Below are positions 12,148 through 18,617 of a stretch of DNA of 18,617 nucleotides, piece after piece; position 1 is the first letter of the stretch; each line of letters starts with the position of its first letter. The position numbers were made by a program, and so were the translations under genes. Source of the stretch: JBAYGJ01 sp041649335 (GTDB lineage Bacteria; Patescibacteriota; Patescibacteriia; UBA10025; JAHIVO01); NCBI GenBank assembly GCA_041649335.1, contig JBAZNF010000023.1, forward strand, positions 1-18,617. The letters are read 5' to 3'. Under the pieces are notes generated by a model, which saw nothing but the letters and a program-made list of their open reading frames with translations, was not told the origin of the DNA and searched no databases.

Positions 12148-12151
12148 AATC

Positions 12152-12559
12152 TTATTGTTTTATCTTTTTGGTAAGTAAATATTTCACTTTTTCGACAATT
12201 TCAGCCGGCGTATGATTGGCTTTGATGAAATAATCATCTGCTCCCAGTTGGCGGCCTTTCTCCACGTCTTCCGACTGGCCCAGGTTTGTCAGGAGCAAAA
12301 TGTGGGTATTGCCCATCTGCGGATCGCTTTTCAGTTCTTTCAGTACGGCAAAACCGTCCAGTTTCGGCATGATAATGTCCAGCAGAACCAGATCGGGCTT
12401 CTCTTTTTTTGCGATCTCCAGGCCGGCGGCGCCGTCCTCCGCCCGGATAACTTTCAGCCCCTCTTTGGAAAACTTCGTAATATACATGTCAGCTAGCATC
12501 TTGTCGTCTTCGACAAGAAGTATTTTCGTGTTGAATTTCCCTTTTTTCTCTTCAGCCAT
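12152..12559 (-). CDS. Single-domain response regulator (CheY-like receiver)
   Basis: A 135-residue stand-alone receiver domain. The acidic pocket is Asp18/Asp19 (VEDD), the phosphorylation site is Asp61 in LLDIIMPKLDG, and the switch residues are Thr91 (LLLTNLG) and Lys113 (YFIKAN). It has no DNA-binding or enzymatic output domain, so it must act through protein contacts or in a phosphorelay. A basic 10-residue extension precedes the first strand. No histidine kinase is in the window. It is transcribed with ndk, the nucleotide kinase, which is an unusual pairing. No Shine-Dalgarno sequence is present before the ATG at 12559. Confidence 0.92.
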   Translation of the reverse strand: MAEEKKGKFNTKILLVEDDKMLADMYITKFSKEGLKVIRAEDGAAGLEIAKKEKPDLVLLDIIMPKLDGFAVLKELKSDPQMGNTHILLLTNLGQSEDVEKGRQLGADDYFIKANHTPAEIVEKVKYLLTKKIKQ

Positions 12560-12589
12560 AATGATATAAAATATTTATTCCTTGTGTAT

Positions 12590-12618
12590 AGTATACCTAA
12601 AAGGGATACGAGCGTCAA
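12590..12618 (-). promoter_or_regulatory. Promoter of the response regulator-ndk operon
   Basis: TTGACG (12613-12618) and TATACT (12590-12595), minus strand, are 17 bases apart. The -35 contains the TGA stop codon of gatA (12615-12617). The start is expected about 25 bases before the response regulator ATG. Confidence 0.7.
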
Positions 12619-14072
12619 CGTACCTTAGGTTGTCGTGTATGCCAATCGGTTGACTGCTCATAGGCATAAGCGACTCGCAGAATAGTCTCCTCATCAAATG
12701 ACTTGCCCATTATCTGCATGCCGATGGGCAGGCCCCGAGTAAACCCGCACGGTATTGATATGCCGCAAATTCCGCCGATATTGGCTGGCACCGTATAGAT
12801 GTCCGACAAATACATCATCAACGGATCAGAAAATTTCTCGCCAAAGGAAAACGCGACCGATGGCGTGGTTGGCGTCAACAGGCAATCTACCTGACGGAAC
12901 ACCCGGTCGAACTCCTGCATGATCATCTGCCGGACTTTCTGCGCTTTGACGTAATACTGGTCATAATACCCCGCGGATAATGTGTAGGTGCCCAAGATGA
13001 TGCGGCGTTTCGTTTCGGCGCCAAGGCCTTGTTCTCTCGACCGGCTATACACCTCCGCGAGATTTTTTGCCGTATCATGCGCCGACAACCCATAACGAAT
13101 CCCGTCATATCTGGCCAAATTCGCCGACACTTCCGACGTTACCGTAAGGTAATACACGGCCAGGGCATATTTGGTTAGAGGCAACTGCACCTCCTGTATT
13201 TCCGCGCCTAATTCCTGGAATTTTTCCATCGCCTGATCAATCGCCTTCTTGATGTCCGGATCCATGCCTTCTATGAAATATTCTTTTGGCACCCCTATTT
13301 TAATGCCGCGAATATCCTGCGTCACCTTTGAAAGATTCATGTCGCCAACTGCCTGGGTAGTCGGGTCACGGCCATCCTGACCGCTTATCGCCTGCAACAC
13401 GCGAGCCGCGTCCATCACAGTCTTGGCCAGGGGGCCGATCTGGTCCAGTGATGACGCGAGTGCCGACAAGCCGTAACGGGAAACCCGGCCGTACGTCGGC
13501 TTCACACCGACCACCCCGCAGAATGCCGCCGGCTGGCGTATGGAACCGCCAGTATCCGATCCCAATGCCCCCAGGCACATACCGGCCGCGACTGCCGCAG
13601 CCGAACCCCCGGAAGAACCGCCTGGCACCCGGCTGGGATCCCATGGATTAGCCGTTTTTTCATATGCAGAGTTCTCAGTCGATGACCCCATAGCAAACTC
13701 ATCCTGGTTCGCCTTGCCGAGGAAAACGGCACCGGACTTCTTAAGCCGTGAAATAACCGTGGCGTCATAGGTGGCGACATAATTTTCTAAAACCTTTGAT
13801 CCGCTGGTCGCTGCTATGCCGTCAATTAAAATATTGTCTTTGATGGCCAGTGGTATGCCGGTCAATTCTGTAGCTTCGCCGGATGCGAACACGGCATCTG
13901 CTGCATCGGCCTGACGCAAAGCCCCTTCTTCCATTACGGTAATAAAAGCATGAATGGACGGATCAAGCCGCTTGATGGCGGCCAAGTATGCCTGAGTCAA
14001 TTCACGGGAAGAAAACTCCTTCTTGAGGAGCCCGTCATGCGCCAACGTAATGGTCAGTTGGTTCAAATCCAT
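12615..14072 (-). CDS. gatA: Aspartyl/glutamyl-tRNA amidotransferase subunit A
   Basis: Glutaminase subunit of GatCAB, which converts Glu-tRNA(Gln), and in many bacteria Asp-tRNA(Asn), to the amidated form. The 485-residue protein carries the amidase signature. The catalytic triad is Lys78 (IKDN), cis-Ser153 and nucleophile Ser177 in DTGGSIRQPA, numbering almost identical to the Staphylococcus aureus enzyme (79, 154, 178). The PGGSSGGSAAAVAA block (150-163) is complete. The ATG at 14072 lies one base after the gatC stop; a TTG 9 bases upstream would overlap gatC and is less likely. gatB is not in the window and must be elsewhere. Confidence 0.95.
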   Translation of the reverse strand: MDLNQLTITLAHDGLLKKEFSSRELTQAYLAAIKRLDPSIHAFITVMEEGALRQADAADAVFASGEATELTGIPLAIKDNILIDGIAATSGSKVLENYVATYDATVISRLKKSGAVFLGKANQDEFAMGSSTENSAYEKTANPWDPSRVPGGSSGGSAAAVAAGMCLGALGSDTGGSIRQPAAFCGVVGVKPTYGRVSRYGLSALASSLDQIGPLAKTVMDAARVLQAISGQDGRDPTTQAVGDMNLSKVTQDIRGIKIGVPKEYFIEGMDPDIKKAIDQAMEKFQELGAEIQEVQLPLTKYALAVYYLTVTSEVSANLARYDGIRYGLSAHDTAKNLAEVYSRSREQGLGAETKRRIILGTYTLSAGYYDQYYVKAQKVRQMIMQEFDRVFRQVDCLLTPTTPSVAFSFGEKFSDPLMMYLSDIYTVPANIGGICGISIPCGFTRGLPIGMQIMGKSFDEETILRVAYAYEQSTDWHTRQPKVR

Positions 14073-14073
14073 A

Positions 14074-14358
14074 TTATTCAAGCACTGGTCTTATCTTGTT
14101 GAGGTTACCTGCCCGCTCAGGAAACTGCCGGATGATTGGCTGGCTATTAGGCCATAACTCGATGTCGTCGTTCCGAAAGGAAGAAGCCGGCGGCACGTGA
14201 GTGCCCAATCCGACTTCATTAGTATCGACATCGTCCAGTTGTTTGACGTAATCTAAAATCGAGGACAATTGCTCGGCAAATCTTCTTTTTTCCTCTGGAG
14301 TGAGCTCAAGCCGGGCTAATGAAGCCAATTTTTCTACGTCTTTTTCTGTTAAATCCAT
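14074..14358 (-). CDS. gatC: Aspartyl/glutamyl-tRNA amidotransferase subunit C
   Basis: The 94-residue GatC belts subunits A and B together and stabilises the complex. It shows the typical helical N-terminal half (VEKLASLARLELTPEE, then FAEQLSSILDYVKQLDDVDT) and the extended C-terminal half with THVPPASSFRNDD. It is the first gene of gatC-gatA. A promoter whose -10 ends 7 bases before the ATG predicts a leaderless message, and no Shine-Dalgarno sequence is visible. Confidence 0.92.
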   Translation of the reverse strand: MDLTEKDVEKLASLARLELTPEEKRRFAEQLSSILDYVKQLDDVDTNEVGLGTHVPPASSFRNDDIELWPNSQPIIRQFPERAGNLNKIRPVLE

Positions 14359-14365
14359 ATGTACT

Positions 14366-14393
14366 AGTATATCATTGGATCACCAAAAATCAA
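14366..14393 (-). promoter_or_regulatory. Promoter of gatC-gatA (leaderless)
   Basis: TTGATT (14388-14393) and TATACT (14366-14371), minus strand, are 16 bases apart. Seven bases separate the -10 from the gatC ATG, so transcription should begin at the start codon. Confidence 0.65.
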
Positions 14394-14419
14394 AAAAGTC
14401 TCTTGTACATATTTTGCAG

Positions 14420-14448
14420 TTGACAGCCTGGGCGCGGTACCGTAGAAT
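14420..14448 (+). promoter_or_regulatory. Promoter of the sigma factor gene
   Basis: A perfect TTGACA (14420-14425) and TAGAAT (14443-14448) are 17 bases apart, a near-consensus housekeeping promoter rather than an ECF-type one. It is back to back with the gatC promoter. Confidence 0.75.
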
Positions 14449-14482
14449 ATACAAAATATCGCACATTTTCAAGGAGGGAATC

Positions 14483-15124
14483 ATGGGACGTACAACCCGT
14501 AAAACAAAACGTACGGGCCAGAAGTCTCATGACCCTATGGCCCACATTATTCGTCGCGCCCAAGCGGGTGATATCGTGGCATTCGCCGAAATCATCAAAG
14601 AATTCCAGCCGCGTTTGACGTGCACAATCGAGAAAATGCTCCAGGACAACGAACTGACAAACGACGTGGTCCAGGAAACATTCATCAAAGTGCATGAGCA
14701 TATCAGGGGTTTCAACTTCAATAATCAGTTCAGCACGTGGATCTACACCATCGCCCTAAACCTGGCCCGGAACCACCTGAGACGCCGTAAACGTTATACT
14801 GAAGAGCCGATCGAAGATTACACCCACACTCTGTCAATCCAATGCCGTAGTCCGCACGATGATGCCAAGATACTGCTTCTCGGTAAATTCCTGCAATCCG
14901 GCATCCAAATCCTGCCCGAAAAATACCGATCTGCCTTTCTGATGGTTGACCACGACGGTAAAGACTACCTCGAGGCGTGCCTTCTCCTCGGTATCCCCAT
15001 AGGAACGGTAAAATCTAGAGTGAACCGGGCGCGCGCCATACTGAGGCAATACCTCTGTACCCATTGCCCGGACTTGCTGAGGCGTTTCCGGATCAGTCCG
15101 TCCATGACCGTACAAGCATCCTAA
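14483..15124 (+). CDS. RNA polymerase sigma factor, ECF-like (sigma-70 family)
   Basis: The 213-residue protein has sigma region 2 (about 24-104), with the core-binding/-10 recognition stretch NDVVQETFIKVHEHIRGFN and STWIYTIALNLARNHLRRRKR. Region 4 (about 141-191) has a helix-turn-helix around LEACLLLGIPIGTVKSRVNRARAIL. A short linker replaces region 3, as in ECF sigmas. The basic N-terminus (KTKRTGQK) and a C-terminal CTHC pair (192-195) are additions. AAGGAGGG 5 bases upstream decides the ATG at 14483; the frame is open into gatC but that part is not sigma-like. No anti-sigma factor is adjacent. It is monocistronic with its own terminator, so control may be post-translational or at the promoter. 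Confidence 0.9.
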   Translation: MGRTTRKTKRTGQKSHDPMAHIIRRAQAGDIVAFAEIIKEFQPRLTCTIEKMLQDNELTNDVVQETFIKVHEHIRGFNFNNQFSTWIYTIALNLARNHLRRRKRYTEEPIEDYTHTLSIQCRSPHDDAKILLLGKFLQSGIQILPEKYRSAFLMVDHDGKDYLEACLLLGIPIGTVKSRVNRARAILRQYLCTHCPDLLRRFRISPSMTVQAS

Positions 15125-15128
15125 ACAC

Positions 15129-15162
15129 AAAACAGCCCCTGCGACAGGATTGGCTGTTTTTT
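15129..15162 (+). terminator. Terminator of the sigma factor gene
   Basis: AAAACAGCC (15129-15137) pairs with GGCTGTTTT (15152-15160), with an inner CCTG-CGA-CAGG stem, followed by further Ts. Between it and ligA (15163-15228) there are only two weaker hairpins, CCCC/GGGG (about 15185-15202) and TTAGCG/CGCTAA overlapping the ligA stop. Confidence 0.85.
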
Positions 15163-15228
15163 ATTCCTTGAAAAATGGGAACTACCCCATCTTAAGAAGG
15201 GGCGATCAGTGTTTAGCGTGATACATCG

Positions 15229-17250
15229 CTAACGTAACAGTGCCAAAAACTCCGTTTCCGTGATCATTCTTACTCCTATTTTTTTCGCTTTTTCAGCTTT
15301 TGAGCCTGGCTCCGTGCCGACCACGACAACATCCGTATTTTTCGAAACCGACGATACCCAGTTTCCGCCAGCCACGCGGACCTTAGCCTTGGCTTCATCG
15401 CGGGACATGGAGTCTAAAGTGCCGGTCACGACAATTTTCTTTCCGGTTAACTGCGTCTGCCTGTCTACGATTTTCTGCTTTTCAATGACAATCCCCTTAT
15501 GCAATAAATTTTTCACTAAGCGGATATTTTGCGTGTCATGAAAAAACTCGTACAAGCTTTTTGCCACCACCCCGCCGATGTCCCGGATCGCGTTATAATC
15601 ATCCTGCGTAGCCTGCATGACCCTTTCCACCGTACCGAAATGCTGGGCCAGGTCAATGGCCGTCTCCTCGCCGACATGCCTGATCCCGAGCGCGTAAATA
15701 AACCGCGCCAAAGAAACTTTTCTAGCCGCCTGGATCGCACCCACCAAATTCTCTGCGGATTTTTCGGCAAAACGTTCCAAGGGCTCCAGGTCTGTTTCCT
15801 TCAGGTCAAAAAGGTCGGCTGGATTCTTGACCAGATCAGCCCGGGCTAACTGCTCCAATATTTTTGGTCCGAGGCCGTCGATATTGAAGGCGGCCTTCGA
15901 CACGAAATGAGCCAGCCCTTCCTGCTGCTGTGCATAGCAGTTCTTATTCGTACAATAGTAGGCCACTTCCTCTTTCCGGCGCACTGTTTTTGACCCGCAC
16001 ACTGGACAAGTTGCCGGCATATGAAACTGCCGCTCCTGGCCGTTCCGAAGATTAGGCAGCACCTGAACAATATCCGGAATGACATCCCCTGCTTTTTGGA
16101 GTATGACTGTATCGCCAATTCTTACGTCCAGCCGTTTAATCTCGTCAACATTATGCAACGTAGCCCGGGAAACGGTAGAGCCGGCCACGGTCACCGGACG
16201 TAAATGGGCAACCGGCGTCAGTGCGCCTGTCCGGCCGACCTGTACCTGGATGTCCTCAACCATCGTCGTGGCCTGCTCCGCCGGATACTTATACGCCAAT
16301 GCGCCGCGCGGGGCTTTGCCCACCACGCCAAGCTGCTTGAATAACGCGATACTGTTTACATTCACGACAATGCCATCCGTCCAGTACGGCATCTTTGACC
16401 GAATCTTCCCGATTTTTTCATGGTATGCCTCTACCTGTCCAATGTCCGCGCAGTATTCATTGTGTTCACCGGACCTGAAACCCATAGCCGTCAACAGATC
16501 ATGGGCCTCCTGATGCGTAGTCTGGCCAAGACCCGTCATCAGGTCATACGCCATAAAACTTAAATTCCGTGAGGCGGTAATTTTCGGATCAAGCTGGCGA
16601 ACAGAACCGGCGGCGGCGTTACGGGGATTGGCAAATATCGGCAGTTTATTTTTTTCCTGACGCTTGTTCAATTCCTCCAGCACGTTCTTGGTCATGAACA
16701 CTTCGCCGCGCACCTCAACCTCCCGCCGGGCTGACGCGCGCACACTCGGCTGCAGGCTATCTAGTTCCAGTCGTAACGGGATGGCGTCGATTGTTTTCGC
16801 ATTATTGGTAATGTCTTCCCCGACCTTGCCGTCGCCGCGCGTGGCCGCCTGGAGCAGTACGCCATCACGGTATTTCAAGGTGACCGCCAGACCGTCCATT
16901 TTTGTTTCGGCATAATACTCCATATTCGTGCCTGACGGGACCAATTTTCTGTTCCGTGTTTCCCACTCTGTCAATTCATCAAATGAAAAAGCGTCCACCA
17001 ATGAAAGCATCGGAACGGGATGCTGCACCTTTGCAAATTTATCAAGCGCTTTCCCTCCGACGCGTTGCGTTGGCGAATCCGGCGTAATGAACTCGGGATG
17101 CTTATTCTCCAAATCCTGCAGCTCATGCTTCAGGGAATCAAGCGCGGCATCGGAAATCTCCTGCCGGTCAAGCACATGATAAAGATAGCGGTGATGGTTA
17201 ATCTCCGCTTTCAGCTTCCCGATCCGTTTTTTTACATCTAAAATGCTCAT
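15229..17250 (-). CDS. ligA: NAD+-dependent DNA ligase
   Basis: Seals nicks in duplex DNA during replication and repair using NAD+. The 673-residue protein, typical length, has all LigA modules. These are domain Ia with HHRYLYHVLD, adenylation Lys117 in the KMDG motif (TKMDGLAV), the OB fold around VGRTGALTPVA, a four-Cys zinc finger (Cys415, 418, 433, 438), helix-hairpin-helix repeats (about 450-570) and a C-terminal BRCT domain (about 598-673). The ATG at 17250 overlaps the stop of the upstream PilX-like gene as ATGA, so they are translationally coupled; a TTG 12 bases upstream is less likely. There is no separate promoter. Complete. Confidence 0.96.
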   Translation of the reverse strand: MSILDVKKRIGKLKAEINHHRYLYHVLDRQEISDAALDSLKHELQDLENKHPEFITPDSPTQRVGGKALDKFAKVQHPVPMLSLVDAFSFDELTEWETRNRKLVPSGTNMEYYAETKMDGLAVTLKYRDGVLLQAATRGDGKVGEDITNNAKTIDAIPLRLELDSLQPSVRASARREVEVRGEVFMTKNVLEELNKRQEKNKLPIFANPRNAAAGSVRQLDPKITASRNLSFMAYDLMTGLGQTTHQEAHDLLTAMGFRSGEHNEYCADIGQVEAYHEKIGKIRSKMPYWTDGIVVNVNSIALFKQLGVVGKAPRGALAYKYPAEQATTMVEDIQVQVGRTGALTPVAHLRPVTVAGSTVSRATLHNVDEIKRLDVRIGDTVILQKAGDVIPDIVQVLPNLRNGQERQFHMPATCPVCGSKTVRRKEEVAYYCTNKNCYAQQQEGLAHFVSKAAFNIDGLGPKILEQLARADLVKNPADLFDLKETDLEPLERFAEKSAENLVGAIQAARKVSLARFIYALGIRHVGEETAIDLAQHFGTVERVMQATQDDYNAIRDIGGVVAKSLYEFFHDTQNIRLVKNLLHKGIVIEKQKIVDRQTQLTGKKIVVTGTLDSMSRDEAKAKVRVAGGNWVSSVSKNTDVVVVGTEPGSKAEKAKKIGVRMITETEFLALLR

Positions 17251-18566
17251 GACGTTGGGCAATCGCTAAAAATCTTATAGCTGCTGATCTGGTACCAATC
17301 GACCTGCAAAACGGCGGCAACGGTCAGATTCCTAAACATGATGCTGCGGCCGGCGGTAATGCTGCCGAGCGAAAACGATTCGGGAATCGTGCATGTTTTC
17401 CAGACTCCGGCACTGGATGGGTTGAACGTAAAACCGACTTCCCCCTCGCTCGGATCCGCAATCGTCACCTCCGCATTGGTACTGGCGGACTGAAACCGCA
17501 GGCTGAGATATAACTCCTGCGCGGACACCACACCGGCCGGGATTGGCAGGGTAAACGAATCATTAACCGTAGGCAGTGTGCACATGAACGGATTTCCGGA
17601 AGCGCAGCTGACGTTCGGGGTACACGCTGATGCCAGCCATCCGGCCGATTGGCAGACCGCGCAATTTGCACACGTACCGCTGGCCGCCTCCTCTACTTGT
17701 ATGACACCCGAAGAATATATCGCCTTGCTTAAGATAATATTTTTTTCCAGTTCTCCCTCGCTGAACAAAACATAGTCATATAGTCCGGATAACGGTATGC
17801 GCCAGGGTACGGTGGCAGTCAGCGCCTGTTTGAAGGAATTGCGCCTGCCGACAGACTTGATGATTACCTGTGACGGTAAATTGGTAACTATATTGTTACT
17901 GCTGTCATACGGGATGACTGAAAAACTCGACAGTGGCCCGAATAAGGCCCGTATCCGCAACCGGTACCCGACCGGTGAACCGCTGTAGGCACTCGCCAGC
18001 GTTATCGACCAACCATTGGACAGGTCAGTCGAACCGATAACCTTTTTAGCGCTGACTGACGTACCCAGCGTGCCCGTATTGTCCCAGCCGATCCACGAGA
18101 CTTCCGCCCACGAATTCGGGTCAGTGCCGTTATTTGAAACCACGACATGATCCACATTGCTCGGACTCAGGGGGTCGTCTGCATTATAATAGTCGGCCTG
18201 TGCGTATTCATTTTCTCCGATATACCGGTCGACAATAAGGGAAGTTGACGATTCGGTCTGTTCAGCGTCAAACACTGCGGAATTTGAGGTAAATGTATCC
18301 GCATATGCCGCAATGGTAGCTACGGCCGTGGATAACGGGACCACGCCAGCGCTGCGCATCGTCTTGATGCCGTATAAACCACGTTCAATGCCCGATTCAG
18401 CGGCATAATATGCCAATGACCCGTCAGTAGCCGAACTGGTCAGCCGCAATTCATTGATAATCACCAATGAAACGGTCAAGGCGATAGCTGTCAGCAACCC
18501 CATGACCAGGAGAGAATACACCAGCACTACCCCTGAATTGTTCCGGATATTAGTCATGGTAAACAT
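17247..18566 (-). CDS. PilX-like type IV pilus-associated protein (N-terminal PilX domain)
   Basis: The 439-residue protein begins with a short polar stretch. Then comes a hydrophobic helix (about 12-36, GVVLVYSLLVMGLLTAIALTV) and SATDGSLAYYAAESGIERGL, the pattern of PilX_N proteins. The rest is a long extracytoplasmic Ser/Thr/Asn-rich part. It contains a Cys cluster at 299-329 (CANCAVC ... CTPNVSC ... C, likely disulfides) and a C-terminal beta-rich region (about 330-435) that may bind a partner. PilX-like proteins assist pilus assembly or DNA uptake. The start at 18566 is ambiguous; an ATG at 18557 is equally possible. It overlaps the preceding pseudopilin-like end, and ligA overlaps its stop. 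Confidence 0.65.
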   Translation of the reverse strand: MFTMTNIRNNSGVVLVYSLLVMGLLTAIALTVSLVIINELRLTSSATDGSLAYYAAESGIERGLYGIKTMRSAGVVPLSTAVATIAAYADTFTSNSAVFDAEQTESSTSLIVDRYIGENEYAQADYYNADDPLSPSNVDHVVVSNNGTDPNSWAEVSWIGWDNTGTLGTSVSAKKVIGSTDLSNGWSITLASAYSGSPVGYRLRIRALFGPLSSFSVIPYDSSNNIVTNLPSQVIIKSVGRRNSFKQALTATVPWRIPLSGLYDYVLFSEGELEKNIILSKAIYSSGVIQVEEAASGTCANCAVCQSAGWLASACTPNVSCASGNPFMCTLPTVNDSFTLPIPAGVVSAQELYLSLRFQSASTNAEVTIADPSEGEVGFTFNPSSAGVWKTCTIPESFSLGSITAGRSIMFRNLTVAAVLQVDWYQISSYKIFSDCPTS

Positions 18567-18617
18567 TTGTTACCGGACCGACAATGAGACGACTGCTGAC
18601 CGCCGTCTGTAAATTCA
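18550..18617 (-). CDS. C-terminal end of a probable pseudopilin, cut by window edge
   Basis: Twenty-one codons of an open frame end at TAA 18550-18552, reading NLQTAVSSRLIVGP and onward to VYHD. The LQTAVSSR stretch resembles the conserved ends of type II/IV prepilin-like proteins (xQTxVSxRN). The frame overlaps the start of the PilX-like gene, as expected in a minor pilin operon. Too little remains for a firm call. Confidence 0.4.
   Translation of the reverse strand, partial: NLQTAVSSRLIVGPVTNVYHD

Noticed and set aside
14300..14482. Upstream extension of the sigma factor frame into gatC
   Set aside because: The promoter at 14420-14448 and the strong Shine-Dalgarno at 14471 place the start at 14483.
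1..18617. CRISPR arrays, insertion sequences, phage genes or a classical defence system
   Set aside because: No direct-repeat array, transposase, integrase or nuclease module was seen; apart from the items above the genes are housekeeping or metal-related.

Overview
The window looks like a chromosomal segment of a small-genome bacterium of the Candidate Phyla Radiation (Patescibacteria, Parcubacteria-like). This is an inference. It rests on short tightly packed genes, a presenilin-type aspartyl protease in a bacterium, an NDK with an internal insertion, several apparently leaderless mRNAs, and a PilX-like protein next to ligA. Most genes are on the minus strand; three are on the plus strand (rpmB, a GlcG/HbpS-like gene, an ECF-type sigma factor).

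Layout. 1-1110: start of a str operon (rpsL, rpsG and the first codons of fusA, minus strand) with its promoter and a terminator-like leader hairpin. 1122-2005: a site-2-type M50 protease and rpmB (L28, 59 aa), divergent from overlapping promoters. 2060-3554: uppS followed by a nine-segment membrane protein with YD and GxGD motifs (presenilin/signal peptide peptidase type). 3602-3789: a promoter, four hairpins and a terminator, read as a candidate structured RNA. 3786-8274: a copper-handling operon (small Cys/His/Met membrane protein, HMA-TauE/DsbD-like-cupredoxin fusion, 68-aa HMA protein, CopA). Its promoter is back to back with that of a GlcG/HbpS-like gene and a palindrome spans both -35 boxes.

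8931-10847: tRNA-Pro(GGG), GNAT acetyltransferase, MazG-like pyrophosphohydrolase and rlmN, probably one transcript. The tRNA is flanked by a perfect 10-bp inverted repeat that lengthens its acceptor helix. 10969-11544: a small zinc-ribbon-like gene preceded by what reads as a classical ribosome-controlled attenuator: strong promoter, a 29-codon leader peptide ending in Leu/Ile/Thr codons, and mutually exclusive antiterminator and terminator hairpins. 11548-12618: single-domain response regulator plus ndk. 12615-14393: gatC-gatA. 14420-15162: sigma factor. 15229-18617: end of a probable pseudopilin, a PilX-like protein and ligA.

The genes cover translation (S12, S7, EF-G, L28, GatCA, RlmN, tRNA-Pro), envelope synthesis and intramembrane proteolysis (UppS, M50, presenilin-like), copper homeostasis, DNA ligation and type IV pili. 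The strongest leads for something undescribed are the attenuator upstream of the zinc-ribbon gene, the structured RNA before uppS, the tRNA-Pro in an extended helix, and the bacterial presenilin homologue. All promoter and RNA calls are from inspection by eye.
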